Origin: Pseudocolwellia agarivorans
Lineage (GTDB): Bacteria; Pseudomonadota; Gammaproteobacteria; Enterobacterales; Alteromonadaceae
DNA: 62,219 nucleotides
NCBI RefSeq assembly: GCF_002000085.1
Contig: NZ_MUZU01000017.1
Span: 1-62,219, forward strand
Direction: 5' to 3'
Below, one piece after another: positions 1 to 8,843 of the stretch. The translations under genes and the position numbers were made by a program. Each line of letters begins with the position of its first letter. The stretch's first letter is position 1. The notes beneath the pieces are model-generated. The model saw only the letters and a program-made list of their open reading frames with translations. It was not told where the DNA came from and searched no databases.

Positions 1-98
1 AATTGGAGCCTTTGTTTATCTCAGTTAGCGATTTATTTTGAGGGACGTTTAGACAGCGTGCTCGATATTTAAGAATTTAAGCTGACACAGAATTTTGA

Positions 99-263
99 AC
101 GCCCCCTCTTGGTTATTTTATCTATGGGAAAAAACAAAAAGCTATTGTTCCATTTTGTATTGGTTTATCTCTGTTTGTTTTTCCTTATTTTATGTCGAGT
201 GTAGCCATGCTTATTATTGTCGGTATTATTTTGGTAGCCATTCCATATTTCATTAAAATTTAG
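99..263 (+). pseudogene. C-terminal remnant of a small membrane protein
   Basis: An open frame of about 54 codons runs from just after a TGA at 96-98 to a TAG at 261-263. It contains a basic stretch (YGKKQK) followed by two hydrophobic segments (around LSLFVFPYF and AMLIIVGIILVAIPYF), as in a two-helix membrane protein. No ATG lies in its first half, so it is either the end of a decayed gene or a frameshifted copy. Function unknown. The rest of 1-521 is AT-rich intergenic sequence leading to the next gene. Confidence 0.4.
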
Positions 264-521
264 CTGTATTTCATCATTAGTTACACTGAAATACTTGGCA
301 GTTTAATTAACAAATATTACAATACATTTAGACTTCATTCATAACCGTTTTTTTGCAATAAATTTTCAGCATTAACAACATACCATTTATAAATGGGTAT
401 CAATCATAAAATTATTATCAGTTTTTGATTCTTACCATTCACATTCTAACTTAACAATAAATTTTCTCACTAAACCACACTGATATTTTATCGTGATTAA
501 TTAATTTGGAGTAATTTTTAT

Positions 522-1136
522 ATGATCGATCTTCTCGCTGTATTTATTACCTTTTTTGCTGTTGTAGATCCCATTGGTACTGTACCCGTATTTATTGCGG
601 TAACAGATAAATATGATCAAAAAACAAAACGCCGTATTGCTTTCTTATCAACGGTTGTATCTATGTGTGTATTATTATTTTTTATGGCGGTAGGAGAAAT
701 AGTATTACAGGCTTTATCTATTCCTCTTCCTGCGTTTCAAATATCAGGAGGGATAATATTATTTTTATTCGCGCTTAGTATGATATTTGGCGATAGTAAA
801 CCAGAGCAAGAAATTAAACTACTAGGACGATCTCATCATGAAACCGCTATTTTCCCTTTAGCTGTTCCTTCAATTGCAAGCCCCGGGGCAATGCTAGCAG
901 CCGTTCTGTTAACAAAAAATTCGGTTTATAGTATTTGGGAACAAGTGCAAACAGCATTAGTAATGATGTCGGTTTTAGTTTTGGTATACGTATTGATGTT
1001 ACTTGCTGGTTTTATTAATCGTTTTATTGGTGATAGCGGTGCAAGTGTTATTAGCAGAGTTATGGGATTAATTCTTTCATCGGTTGCAACCACTAATGTA
1101 CTTGCAGGATTAAGCGAATACTATAAGCATTTATAA
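522..1136 (+). CDS. MarC family integral membrane protein
   Basis: A 204-residue, very hydrophobic protein with about six predicted helices. The N-terminus (FFAVVDPIGTVPVFIAVT) is the signature of the MarC/UPF0056 family, and the second half repeats the pattern (FPLAVPSIASPGAM). Length fits the family (about 200 residues). Family members sit in the inner membrane; their transport substrate is not settled and a role in multiple antibiotic resistance has been withdrawn, so only the family is called. The start is supported by a TTGGAG ribosome site just upstream. It stands alone and is followed by a hairpin. Confidence 0.9.
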   Translation: MIDLLAVFITFFAVVDPIGTVPVFIAVTDKYDQKTKRRIAFLSTVVSMCVLLFFMAVGEIVLQALSIPLPAFQISGGIILFLFALSMIFGDSKPEQEIKLLGRSHHETAIFPLAVPSIASPGAMLAAVLLTKNSVYSIWEQVQTALVMMSVLVLVYVLMLLAGFINRFIGDSGASVISRVMGLILSSVATTNVLAGLSEYYKHL

Positions 1137-1149
1137 AACATAGATAACA

Positions 1150-1188
1150 AAGTTACCCTAGCTGAACTATTGTTAGGGTAACTTGTAG
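1150..1188 (+). terminator. Hairpin after marC-like gene
   Basis: Perfect 11-bp inverted repeat (AAGTTACCCTA / TAGGGTAACTT, 1150-1160 and 1174-1184), 13 nt downstream of the marC-like stop. The T-run is weak, so it may be an imperfect terminator serving the convergent pair marC/hicB. Confidence 0.5.
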
Positions 1189-1228
1189 CTATTACACTCT
1201 CAAAAATTATAGCTTGCTAAGCTACCTC

Positions 1229-1630
1229 TTAAATTTCCTTCGACAATTCATTTAAACATACTGAAGCGATAAAACCAGAACGTGTTTTATGCTGAGGTGA
1301 TTTACTTACCCGATCATCTATTTTCTTAATAAGTAATTCAGGAAGGGTAACATTAATTTTCTGACTTTTTCCTAAGTACGGAACAATATCGATTTCTATA
1401 ATTGCCCAAATTACATTTTCATTTTGTTTTAAATGGTGATCAATTAACTTGGCATTGGGTATTGCTTCACCGTACTCAGCTAAAATTTCAAGATGATCAC
1501 CTACTACTTTTTTTAACTTCGTTAAGCCTTCATCAATCGTTTCTGCTTTAACTTTACATCCTGGTAAATCAACCACTGATAAAGAGTAGTTCGGCATATT
1601 TTCTTTAGTAATTGAAACAGGGTATTTCAT
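1229..1630 (-). CDS. HicB-family antitoxin-like protein, apparently without HicA
   Basis: A 133-residue protein. The N-terminal half has the partial RNase-H-like HicB fold pattern (YSLSVVDLPGCKVKAETIDEGL), the middle resembles the linker, and the C-terminus (INVTLPELLIKKIDDRV..RSGFIASVCLNEL) is a ribbon-helix-helix-type DNA-binding segment. HicB proteins neutralise the HicA mRNA interferase and repress their operon. I find no HicA-sized ORF on either side (upstream 1631-1940 and downstream 1137-1228), so this is probably an orphan regulator or the relic of a toxin-antitoxin pair. Its upstream region carries repeated CAACCCT heptamers. Confidence 0.75.
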   Translation of the reverse strand: MKYPVSITKENMPNYSLSVVDLPGCKVKAETIDEGLTKLKKVVGDHLEILAEYGEAIPNAKLIDHHLKQNENVIWAIIEIDIVPYLGKSQKINVTLPELLIKKIDDRVSKSPQHKTRSGFIASVCLNELSKEI

Positions 1631-1672
1631 GTTATTTCCTTAAAACTTTCAATACAAAAAGTATAACTCTGA

Positions 1673-1863
1673 CAACCCTAAAATAACACACCGCGATAAC
1701 CCTGGCAACCCTTAATAATAATATCATTACAACTCCAGCAACCCTAATCACCATTAAAAATAAGACTCTAATAACTCCTTACGTGGTAAAGTGAACATTC
1801 ACTTAGCACTTGAATCAATAAAAATAGAGTAAACACCTTTTAATTAAAGGGTTGTCGGGGTTG
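1673..1863. repeat. Cluster of CAACCCT-type heptamers upstream of hicB
   Basis: CAACCCT occurs at 1673, 1706 and 1739, with TAACCCT at 1697. The reverse complement AGGGTTG is at 1848, followed by GGGGTTG at 1857. These lie within the 310 bp between hicB and the hppD terminator, where there is no gene. The arrangement suggests direct and inverted operator half-sites, possibly for HicB itself; this is inference. Confidence 0.45.
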
Positions 1864-1940
1864 TTGTTCTCATGTGAGAAAAATAATATTTATGTTAATA
1901 ACATTGAATAGAGAGGTAAATGAAGGCGGTATATTTGAAT

Positions 1941-1975
1941 AAAACAAGGCTAGCTGAAACACTAGCCTTTACAGG
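1941..1975 (-). terminator. Rho-independent terminator of hppD
   Basis: Inverted repeat AAGGCTAG (1946-1953) / CTAGCCTT (1962-1969) with an 8-nt loop. On the minus strand it is followed by a T-rich stretch, 20-50 bp past the hppD stop codon. Confidence 0.75.
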
Positions 1976-1995
1976 TGGATATATAAAAACTGACT

Positions 1996-3060
1996 TTAAA
2001 TAACTCCTCTTTCTACTTGATCACGTTCAATAGATTCAAACAATGCTTTAAAATTACCTTCGCCAAAACCGTCATCTTGCTTGCGTTGTATAAACTCGAA
2101 AAATACAGGGCCAACCACGGTCTCAGAAAATATTTGTAAAAGTAGTTTAGGTCCATCAGTTGTTGTACCGTCTAATAAAATACCACGGGTTTGTAATTCA
2201 CTAACATTTTCACCATGACCGGGTAAACGTTCTTCTAGCATATCGTAATAAGTTTGTGGTGGAGCTTTCATTAAAGGAACTCCACGTTCTTTTAATCGAT
2301 CTAAACACGCCGGTAAATCGTCACAAGAAAAGGCTATATGTTGAATACCTTCACCGTTATATTTCATTAAAAATTCTTCAATTTGCCCAATACCTTGGCT
2401 CGCTTCTTCATTTAACGGAATACGAATTAAACCATCTGGAGCTGTTAAGGCTTTTGAAAATAATCCTGTATATTCTCCTTTTATATCGAAATAACGTATT
2501 TCTCTAAAGTTAAATAATCGTTCATAAAAGTCAGCCCAAAAGTTCATACGACCACGATAAACATTATGAGTTAAATGATCGATTACGTTAAAGCCACATC
2601 CCTTAGGGTGTTTATCAACACCTTCTTCGTAAATGAAATCTATATCGTATATTGATGAGCCATCTTCATATCTATCAATTAAATACAGTGGTGCACCACC
2701 AATACCTTTAATTGCAGGTAAACGCAATTCCATTGGTCCGGTTGGAATTTCTACGGGTTGAGCACCTAAAGCTAAAGCTCTTTCATACGCTTTTTGTGCA
2801 TTTTTAACTCGAAATGCCATACCGCAAGCACTAGGACCGTGTTCAGAAGCAAAATAACCACCCACACTTTTAGGTTCTTTATTCAGAATTAAATTAATAC
2901 CGCCTTGACGATATAGATCTACATTTTTTGAACGATGCGTAGCTATTTTACTAAAACCTAACATATCAAAAACAGGTTCTAAAATACCTGGAGTAGGTGA
3001 TGCAAACTCAATAAATTCAAAACCATCTAACCCCATAGGGTTTTCAAATAAATCGGCCAT
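1996..3060 (-). CDS. hppD: 4-hydroxyphenylpyruvate dioxygenase
   Basis: A 354-residue Fe(II) dioxygenase converting 4-hydroxyphenylpyruvate to homogentisate in tyrosine degradation (cytoplasm). Two VOC-type modules are visible. The metal ligands can be placed at His162 (in [12 protein letters not shown]), His241 ([12 protein letters not shown]) and Glu322 ([11 protein letters not shown]), matching the family in spacing and total length. The C-terminal helix ([18 protein letters not shown]) that gates the active site is intact. It is monocistronic here; homogentisate dioxygenase is not in the window. Start: the ATG begins the conserved [20 protein letters not shown] and upstream sequence is non-coding. 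Confidence 0.96.
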   Translation of the reverse strand: MADLFENPMGLDGFEFIEFASPTPGILEPVFDMLGFSKIATHRSKNVDLYRQGGINLILNKEPKSVGGYFASEHGPSACGMAFRVKNAQKAYERALALGAQPVEIPTGPMELRLPAIKGIGGAPLYLIDRYEDGSSIYDIDFIYEEGVDKHPKGCGFNVIDHLTHNVYRGRMNFWADFYERLFNFREIRYFDIKGEYTGLFSKALTAPDGLIRIPLNEEASQGIGQIEEFLMKYNGEGIQHIAFSCDDLPACLDRLKERGVPLMKAPPQTYYDMLEERLPGHGENVSELQTRGILLDGTTTDGPKLLLQIFSETVVGPVFFEFIQRKQDDGFGEGNFKALFESIERDQVERGVI

Positions 3061-3361
3061 GTGTACCTCTATTTTTATTAATGTTTAATATCTGGTTATG
3101 TTTTAAACAACATAACTCAATGCATGTAAATACGTTATAGATCGAAATTATATAAGTTACCGATGCATGTCAATTTATACAGATAGTTAACTTTATTTAT
3201 GATTTTATCGTTATAAAACAAATAATTATTAATGTTTGGCAAGGTTTTGAATTGAAGTGTAAATGTATAAGAACAAAGGCTGTAAATGATTAATAAGCAA
3301 TATAAGAAAATGACATTTTTTGATAAGTTATTATTCAATATTTTATTGTTTAATAACCTAA

Positions 3362-3393
3362 CACTTGATTATTTAATCATTAATAATCAAGTG
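3362..3393. repeat. 12-bp inverted repeat in the 527-bp gap upstream of hppD
   Basis: CACTTGATTATT / AATAATCAAGTG with an 8-nt AT spacer. It lies in 3061-3587, which otherwise shows no gene, only very AT-rich sequence that must hold the hppD promoter. It could be a terminator for the recombinase gene (no clear T-run) or an operator. Confidence 0.4.
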
Positions 3394-3587
3394 CTTATAG
3401 AGTATTGTGTGAGATGATAGAATATTATTATGTGTAAACATATCTACACACCGAACCTTATGACTTTTAAAATGATAAAACTTAACTATCTTATGTAAGT
3501 CTTTATTTTTATTATGTAATAAAAATATTTAGATAGGATGTAATCTAGAATGCTGTTTTTAAATATTTCATTTAAACTAAAAAATAG

Positions 3588-4829
3588 TTAATTAACTTTG
3601 CGTTTTTTACCACTTTCAGCTCGTAATTTGTTCTCACTTTGAACATATACAGTATCTGTTGTTGCCATACTGGCATGACCAAGATCTTCAGAAACATCTT
3701 TAAGAGGGCGACCACGTTCTATTTCCATGCTTGCGCCGGTATGTCTGAGCCAATGTGTTGAAGCTTCTTTTAATTTTAAGGCTTTATCTTCACCTACGTG
3801 TTGTTTCATAGTTAAGTAAGCACGATCAAAAACCGTTTGTACTAAGCGTCTTAAGTGTCTTGATGTCATTCCACCTTGACCTCTTATTTTTTCAACTAAC
3901 ACGGTGTTTTCACTGCTCGTAGGTAAACTTGATAAACCTCTTGATGCGCGATAGCGTTTTAAAAAAGGGAGAAAATCTACGGGTACTGTTGTATCTCGTA
4001 ATTTACGGCCTTTACCAAATACTTTTAACCACCAGTTATCATCTTCATCTTGCCAGAAATGCCCCATAATGGGCGACCAAGCAGGGCGCTCCGATAATTC
4101 TGATATACGTAAAAACAAGGTTTTCAATGAGGCGATTACGAATAAGCTACGTTCAAAGGTTTCATCTTCGTTAGCCATATCAATTGCTGTATCTAATACA
4201 TATTGCCATTGTACTGAGCTTAATCGTTTAACTTCTTTTACCTGTGCGTCGGTAATAAAATGTCTACAATCTTTTTTTGCTATTTGTGCAGGATTCCCCA
4301 AACAATATTCTTCAGCCATTAAGTAGTTATAAAACACAATAATTGCAGTAAATGATGAGGTTAAGGTTTGCTGAGATGGACGATATTTTTTCTTATCGAT
4401 AACTGTTTGGTTTTTCTGGCTTTTAGGGATTTGAATTTTATAAGGCGCCCAAAGTTCATTCGCTGAAGAGTAGCCGTTCGATAACTTAAAGCGTTCTTGG
4501 TTCGATGTACCGATCCATGTAACTGGCGGCTGCCAACAAAAATCAGCATATTCTAAAATATCTGTTTTACGTAACTGATCAATAGGCATTTTTTTAATAA
4601 TAAACGACCATAATAAAAAACGTTCTACTTCATTTCTAAAACGATCATAGGTATGAATAGATTTATTTCTCCCAGTGTATTCTAAAAAAGACTGCCCCCA
4701 TTTAAAATGCTCTAACCACCAATCAGGTTCTGATGAAAATATTGTATCGAGTTCAGGATAATCTTCAAAATCGAATTCAAGTAAATCGATATACGATGGA
4801 TATAATGGTATAGGCTTTGTTAATGGCAT
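3588..4829 (-). CDS. Tyrosine-type site-specific recombinase (stand-alone)
   Basis: A 413-residue phage-integrase-family protein. An N-terminal SAM-like core-binding region (about 35-185) precedes the catalytic domain. Catalytic residues can be placed: Arg241 (LFLRISELSE), a Lys in GKGRK (273-276), His359 and Arg362 (HWLRHT), His385 (GH) and the nucleophile Tyr395 (VYVQSE). All are present, so it is probably active. No phage, excisionase, tRNA target or integron attI is next to it, so it appears as a solitary chromosomal recombinase of unknown target. It is not the integrase of the cassette array 48 kb away. Confidence 0.9.
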   Translation of the reverse strand: MPLTKPIPLYPSYIDLLEFDFEDYPELDTIFSSEPDWWLEHFKWGQSFLEYTGRNKSIHTYDRFRNEVERFLLWSFIIKKMPIDQLRKTDILEYADFCWQPPVTWIGTSNQERFKLSNGYSSANELWAPYKIQIPKSQKNQTVIDKKKYRPSQQTLTSSFTAIIVFYNYLMAEEYCLGNPAQIAKKDCRHFITDAQVKEVKRLSSVQWQYVLDTAIDMANEDETFERSLFVIASLKTLFLRISELSERPAWSPIMGHFWQDEDDNWWLKVFGKGRKLRDTTVPVDFLPFLKRYRASRGLSSLPTSSENTVLVEKIRGQGGMTSRHLRRLVQTVFDRAYLTMKQHVGEDKALKLKEASTHWLRHTGASMEIERGRPLKDVSEDLGHASMATTDTVYVQSENKLRAESGKKRKVN

Positions 4830-4943
4830 TTTAAATTTTAGCGAGTTTATCTGAGCATAAGCTAGTTTAATTTGTTAAAAACACTATGTCCAATACTAGT
4901 TTTTAAATTGATGAGTAAAGGCGGCAGGGGTCTTTAATATTTA

Positions 4944-5783
4944 TTAAAACCAGTCGTCATTCTCTTCAAATACGTGAATGAGTTGTTGTTTTAACTTATT
5001 AATATTAATGTCTTTTTGAGCATAACAAATAAGATAAACCGGATATGAAAATTGTGGTGAATTAGGTGTTAACTCAATAAGTCCTTGCTCTAAATATCGA
5101 TTAATGACACGTGTTCTAAAATAACCACTTCCGCCAGACTTTAACATAACCTGTAAAGCGACAGGCCCTAAACTGATTGATATATTACTACGAGCTAATT
5201 CTGGTAGAGCATTATCATGTAGTCTTCGGTATTCGTCTCCCCAATCTATATACATGTAGGGTTCGCTATTATTTTTGGCTTGAACGCGTATTAATTTTTC
5301 ATCTAATAAATGTTCTACAATAATATGCGAACTATATTCTGGTTGATGAACTAATGCGGCATCTAATCCGCCTGATCTTACTTTTTCACATAACTGTTTA
5401 CTGTCACCAACTTCAAGGTTTAATGCAAGTTCAGGATTGTTTTTATTAATTTGAACAAGCCATTTGGCGGCTATAGGGTTCCAGAGTGTTAAATCAACAC
5501 CTATAGCAAGGCTGTCTTTAGATACAAGTGGTAATGGTAAATCTCTTTTTGCTGCATGCCATGTTTGAACAATTTGTGTTGCGTATGATTTAAAGTGCTC
5601 GCCATCTTTTGTTAATTTAGCTCCGCTTTTATTTCTGATAAATAAAGCGCAGTTAAGTTCGTTTTCTAATGATTTTATACGTGCAGTAACTGTTGTTTGA
5701 GTTACATTAAGTTCAATAGCGGATGCACCAAAAGTACCCGTATTACAAATTGAAAGAAACGTTTTAGCCGCAATATAATCCAT
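4944..5783 (-). CDS. LysR family transcriptional regulator
   Basis: A 279-residue protein. An N-terminal winged helix-turn-helix (residues 1-60, with FGASAIELNVTQTTVTARIKSLENELNCALF) is followed by a periplasmic-binding-protein-like effector domain (from about 85). It is divergent from the small membrane protein/HPP operon starting near 5897, with a 113-bp shared promoter region. Regulation of that operon is the natural guess but is not shown. The effector is unknown. Confidence 0.92.
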   Translation of the reverse strand: MDYIAAKTFLSICNTGTFGASAIELNVTQTTVTARIKSLENELNCALFIRNKSGAKLTKDGEHFKSYATQIVQTWHAAKRDLPLPLVSKDSLAIGVDLTLWNPIAAKWLVQINKNNPELALNLEVGDSKQLCEKVRSGGLDAALVHQPEYSSHIIVEHLLDEKLIRVQAKNNSEPYMYIDWGDEYRRLHDNALPELARSNISISLGPVALQVMLKSGGSGYFRTRVINRYLEQGLIELTPNSPQFSYPVYLICYAQKDININKLKQQLIHVFEENDDWF

Positions 5784-5896
5784 AAAACTTCCGTTAATAT
5801 CGATATAACCAATAATAAACCTAAATATTATTCATTATACACATATATTTTTCTTAGATACTATCTTTGCTCCAAAATCGTGCCACTCCATGATCG

Positions 5897-6166
5897 ATGG
5901 TGGTGCGTTTTTTAAGTCAATTAAATAGGGCTATATTAATGTTCAATCCGTCTATACCTACTCTGTTACGTTTTGCTAATGTAATGATTGCTTTAACTCT
6001 TATAATTACGCTAAGTGCTATAGCACTGGTTTATGGTATGGACGAAAAACTCACAATAGTGGAACAAATAGCAGGGCACATAACAATAATGATTATGCCC
6101 GCTTTATTTAAACTCTCTTATGTTCTTCGGTTATTCACGCTGAAAGAGTTGGGTTTAAAAGAATGA
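5897..6166 (+). CDS. Small membrane protein upstream of HPP-family gene
   Basis: 89 residues with two hydrophobic segments (VMIALTLIITLSAIALVYGM and HITIMIMPALFKLSYVL). A better-placed start may be the ATG at 5939, which has AGGG about 10 nt upstream and would give 75 residues. Its stop overlaps the next gene's start (ATGA at 6163-6166), so the two are translationally coupled and probably work together. Function unknown. Confidence 0.7.
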   Translation: MVVRFLSQLNRAILMFNPSIPTLLRFANVMIALTLIITLSAIALVYGMDEKLTIVEQIAGHITIMIMPALFKLSYVLRLFTLKELGLKE

Positions 6167-7134
6167 GAAATAACTCTATTGTTAAGGAATGTAGGTTATA
6201 TCTAGGGTTACCAACAACAAAAACACCATTCAAAGATATTATTTTAGGCTCGTTAACCTCATTAATCGCAATAATATCTGTGATTTATTTTTCTCAATTA
6301 TGTTTAAATTATATCAATGTAACAGAACAGGTTTCTTATAATACTTATGTATTAATATCGATTGCGGCAACATCTGTACTTGTTTTTGCTATACCACATG
6401 GTGCGCTTTCTCAGCCATGGCAAGTGCTTGCAGGGAATGTGGTTAGTGCTTTACTAGGAGTTTTATCTTGGAAATATTTGGGTAGTAATGTAATCGTAGC
6501 CGCGGCTTTTGCTGTTGCTTTAGCTATTTTAGCAATGTCATATTTAAGATGTATTCATCCACCTGGTGGCGCAACGGCATTAGGCGCAGTTTTAGGTGGA
6601 GATGCTATTCACGAATTAGGCTTTAATTATATATTAGTTCCTACATTACTTAACTCAGTGATTATTATTTTAGCGGGCATTATTCTTAATTATCCATTTC
6701 GTTGGAGACGTTATCCATCCCATAGTTATTTTAAAACTCACTCAGAAGGAAAAATTTCTCCTGGTGATCGAGAAAACGAAATTACCATTGAAGACTTTAT
6801 GAAGTCGATCAGCGAGCACGGTTCTTATATTGATATAACAGATGAAGCTTGGGTTGAGATTTTTGAAAATGCTAAGCGTCATGCAGAATTAGACATCGAA
6901 CATCCAACGGAAATTGCAGCAGGCTTTGCATACAGTAATGGTAAAATTGGTAACAAATGGGAGATCAGACAAATATCAGCTATTAATAAACAAAGCGTTA
7001 AGTTTACCGTGTTAGCTGGAATTAATTCAGGATCATTTGGACAATGTACCGTTAACGAATTTGTCAGTTGGGCTAAGTTCGAAGTTGACCAAAATACATT
7101 TGGTGTTTGGGCTCGAACCTCTGAATATACTTAG
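6163..7134 (+). CDS. HPP family membrane protein
   Basis: 323 residues. The first 185 hold about five transmembrane helices and the family signature CIHPPGGATALGAVLGG (around 130-146). A soluble C-terminal part of about 130 residues follows (FMKSISEHGSYIDITDEAWVEIFENAKRH), which I do not recognise as a CBS pair. HPP-family proteins have been linked to nitrite transport in plastids and cyanobacteria; the substrate here is unknown. It is the second gene of an operon with the small membrane protein. A decayed copy of its last about 25 codons lies 1.3 kb downstream at 8436-8535. Confidence 0.88.
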   Translation: MRNNSIVKECRLYLGLPTTKTPFKDIILGSLTSLIAIISVIYFSQLCLNYINVTEQVSYNTYVLISIAATSVLVFAIPHGALSQPWQVLAGNVVSALLGVLSWKYLGSNVIVAAAFAVALAILAMSYLRCIHPPGGATALGAVLGGDAIHELGFNYILVPTLLNSVIIILAGIILNYPFRWRRYPSHSYFKTHSEGKISPGDRENEITIEDFMKSISEHGSYIDITDEAWVEIFENAKRHAELDIEHPTEIAAGFAYSNGKIGNKWEIRQISAINKQSVKFTVLAGINSGSFGQCTVNEFVSWAKFEVDQNTFGVWARTSEYT

Positions 7135-7214
7135 AGGCTTTTAATCATTGATTGTTTGAATTTTAACCCCATTTCAATAAGAGACTAATTCAAGTCTCAA
7201 TTAATGAGAGCAAC

Positions 7215-7421
7215 ATGATGCCAAAAAATAAACTTTGGGGCGATCAAACTAAGTTATCACTACAGTTTTTTAAAATAGGCCATCACCAATTTTCTACAGA
7301 ATTTATTAATAAATTTTTTAGCATTCAAGATCCTATTGGAATAGGCATAATTGCAGGGCTTGTTTTAGGTAAATTTATCGATATTTCAGGCGGTTGTTGG
7401 CTTGCCTTAAAATCATGTTAA
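7215..7421 (+). pseudogene. Probable remnant of an NhaA-type Na+/H+ antiporter
   Basis: A 68-codon ORF with an upstream GAGAG. The N-terminal part looks like the short cytoplasmic lead of NhaA (QFFKI..), then it jumps to a segment like an internal NhaA helix (PIGIGIIAGLVLGKF..CWLALKS). An intact NhaA has about 390 residues, so this would be an internally deleted relic. The match is from memory of the family and is tentative. Confidence 0.4.
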
Positions 7422-7440
7422 GCGACCTGTTTAAAAGAAA

Positions 7441-7965
7441 TTACAAAGATAAAGTATAAATAACTTGGCATGCATCTTCAGGATCTTTTTTGGTTGTCAT
7501 GCCAAGAGAATTAGCTAATTTTTGCATTCTATTATTACTGTTTAGATCAATAGAGAACAGGCGTTTTACTTTGTTCTTTCGAGCGTGATCTGACAAGGTA
7601 TTAATTAAAAGAGTCGCAACAGACTCATACGGGACATCATCAGCTATTGTTAATGCCATTTCGCGTTCATCTAGATTGGCACCAGTATTATAGCGACATA
7701 CCCCAATTTCCTTTTCTTTACCCTTATATTGAACCGTGGCGATGTATGCCATTGTATTAACGTAGTCGATATTACATAAGGTTTTTAACATATTGGGTGA
7801 CAACTCTTTTATCCCTTCAAAAAAACGCTCATGTTTAGTTTCTAATGATAGCTGCCGTACAAATTCAGCTTCAATTTCTTCGTCATCTGCAGTTATTGGG
7901 CGGACGCTAATCGCCAATTCTTCGAGTGTCACATGTATGTGATCACTGGTGATATTTTTTGTCAT
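7441..7965 (-). CDS. GNAT family N-acetyltransferase
   Basis: 174 residues. The pattern ISVRPITADDEEIEAEFVRQLSLETKHERFF at the N-terminus and the region around IADDVPYESVATLLINTLSDHARKNKVKRLFSIDL..NNRMQKLANSLGM fit the acetyl-CoA fold of GNAT enzymes, closest in style to the acetyltransferase domain fused to acyl-CoA synthetases (Pat type). The substrate is unknown; protein lysine acetylation is possible. An FNR-type palindrome lies at 8038, 73 bp upstream, hinting at oxygen or redox control. Confidence 0.8.
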   Translation of the reverse strand: MTKNITSDHIHVTLEELAISVRPITADDEEIEAEFVRQLSLETKHERFFEGIKELSPNMLKTLCNIDYVNTMAYIATVQYKGKEKEIGVCRYNTGANLDEREMALTIADDVPYESVATLLINTLSDHARKNKVKRLFSIDLNSNNRMQKLANSLGMTTKKDPEDACQVIYTLSL

Positions 7966-8037
7966 AACGTATCCCTTTTATAGTAGCTTTTATGTAACAG
8001 TAGTAGGGATACCTTATTAGATTTTAGTTTGCAGACA

Positions 8038-8051
8038 TTGACCTAGATCAA
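8038..8051. promoter_or_regulatory. FNR/CRP-type palindrome upstream of GNAT gene
   Basis: TTGAC-CTAG-ATCAA differs at one position from the FNR consensus TTGAT-N4-ATCAA. It lies 73 bp before the GNAT start (minus strand). A related site with the same CTAGATCAA half (ATGAG-CTAG-ATCAA) lies at 9866. Confidence 0.5.
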
Positions 8052-8114
8052 TCAGGTTAGTAGTAGCGAGTTACTTTAATAGTATATCTAACTGCTAAGT
8101 CGTACAGTGTAATT

Positions 8115-8200
8115 ATATACCCGTTACCAATCGATATACGTATTTCATAATGCATTTTGAATGATAACGAGAAAAAGTATGAAATAACGTATTAGGTGAA
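8115..8200. repeat. Possible MITE end fragment
   Basis: TATACCCGTTACCA at about 8115 matches the termini of the repeat element at 38554-38800 (TACCCGTAACCA / reverse complement of TGGTAACGGGTA). An imperfect inverted repeat (TACGTATTTCATA / TATGAAATAACGTA) follows within 80 bp. No second matching terminus is seen, so only a fragment is claimed. Confidence 0.35.
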
Positions 8201-8435
8201 AAATGTTTGAAGTATTTACGGATTTAGCCACATGGTTAGTTGTGGATGTAACGATTGAAATTTACGGAGCCAAAATTAGTTGACCACTACAATAGATACT
8301 AAAAATATCATCATATTCTAAAAGAGAATTTTTCTTCCTTAATTAAAAGTTACTTTTTTAGATTAAAGCTTAAATCAAAACGTTCAGCATCATTCATAAA
8401 TCATTCAAAGATTTGATCTGGCTTATTCATTTCTT

Positions 8436-8535
8436 ACAATTATAATGAATTCTATTATCAGTTGGGCTAAGTTAAAAGTTGATCAAAATACATTTGGTGC
8501 TTAGGAGTTTAGACACGCACAGCTGAATATACTTT
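8436..8535 (+). pseudogene. Decayed duplicate of the 3' end of the HPP-family gene
   Basis: The stretch TCAGTTGGGCTAAGTT..AAGTTGA.CAAAATACATTTGGTG.TT..GAATATACTT repeats 7055-7132, the end of the HPP-family gene, with point changes and small indels. The read-through is broken by a TAG. It proves a past duplication followed by decay in the gene-free stretch 7966-8843. Confidence 0.75.
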
Positions 8536-8731
8536 AAATAACTATTGATGATCGATCATAAAAAATATTTAGCTTTAGCTGTTATTAATATTCATTTGTA
8601 ATTTATAAGCATGTGCATAATAACAATAAGCTGGCCAGGTACTTTAAAAGTTATATTCATTAATTGAATATAACTAAACTTTACATAATGCGGGTAAATT
8701 GAGGCTAAGCACTTATTAAAAGCGCCAAACA

Positions 8732-8767
8732 CACTAAGTCCGATACTGAACAGTATCGGACTTAGTG
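8732..8767. repeat. 36-bp near-perfect palindrome
   Basis: CACTAAGTCCGATACTG, AA, CAGTATCGGACTTAGTG: 17 bp perfect arms with a 2-nt centre. It lies in a gene-free region downstream of the STAS gene (minus strand stop at 8844). It may act as a terminator or extrude as a cruciform; it has no strong T-run. Confidence 0.8.
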
Positions 8768-8843
8768 GTGTATGTGAAATACATAACACTTCTATTGGTA
8801 CTTTTATCTGTTTAAACTAATTCAAATATCCCATACTTTTATG

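Noticed and set aside
3135-3338. A 67-codon ORF upstream of hppD.
   Set aside because: Low-complexity AT-rich frame with no ribosome site; likely not coding.
3588-4829. The tyrosine recombinase as the integron integrase (IntI).
   Set aside because: It is 48 kb from the array, at the distal side, with no attI and on the wrong side for leftward-reading cassettes; its length (413) also exceeds that of IntI (about 320-340).
8592-8789. A 65-codon minus-strand ORF over the palindrome.
   Set aside because: Its N-terminal codons come from the palindrome itself; no family or ribosome site.
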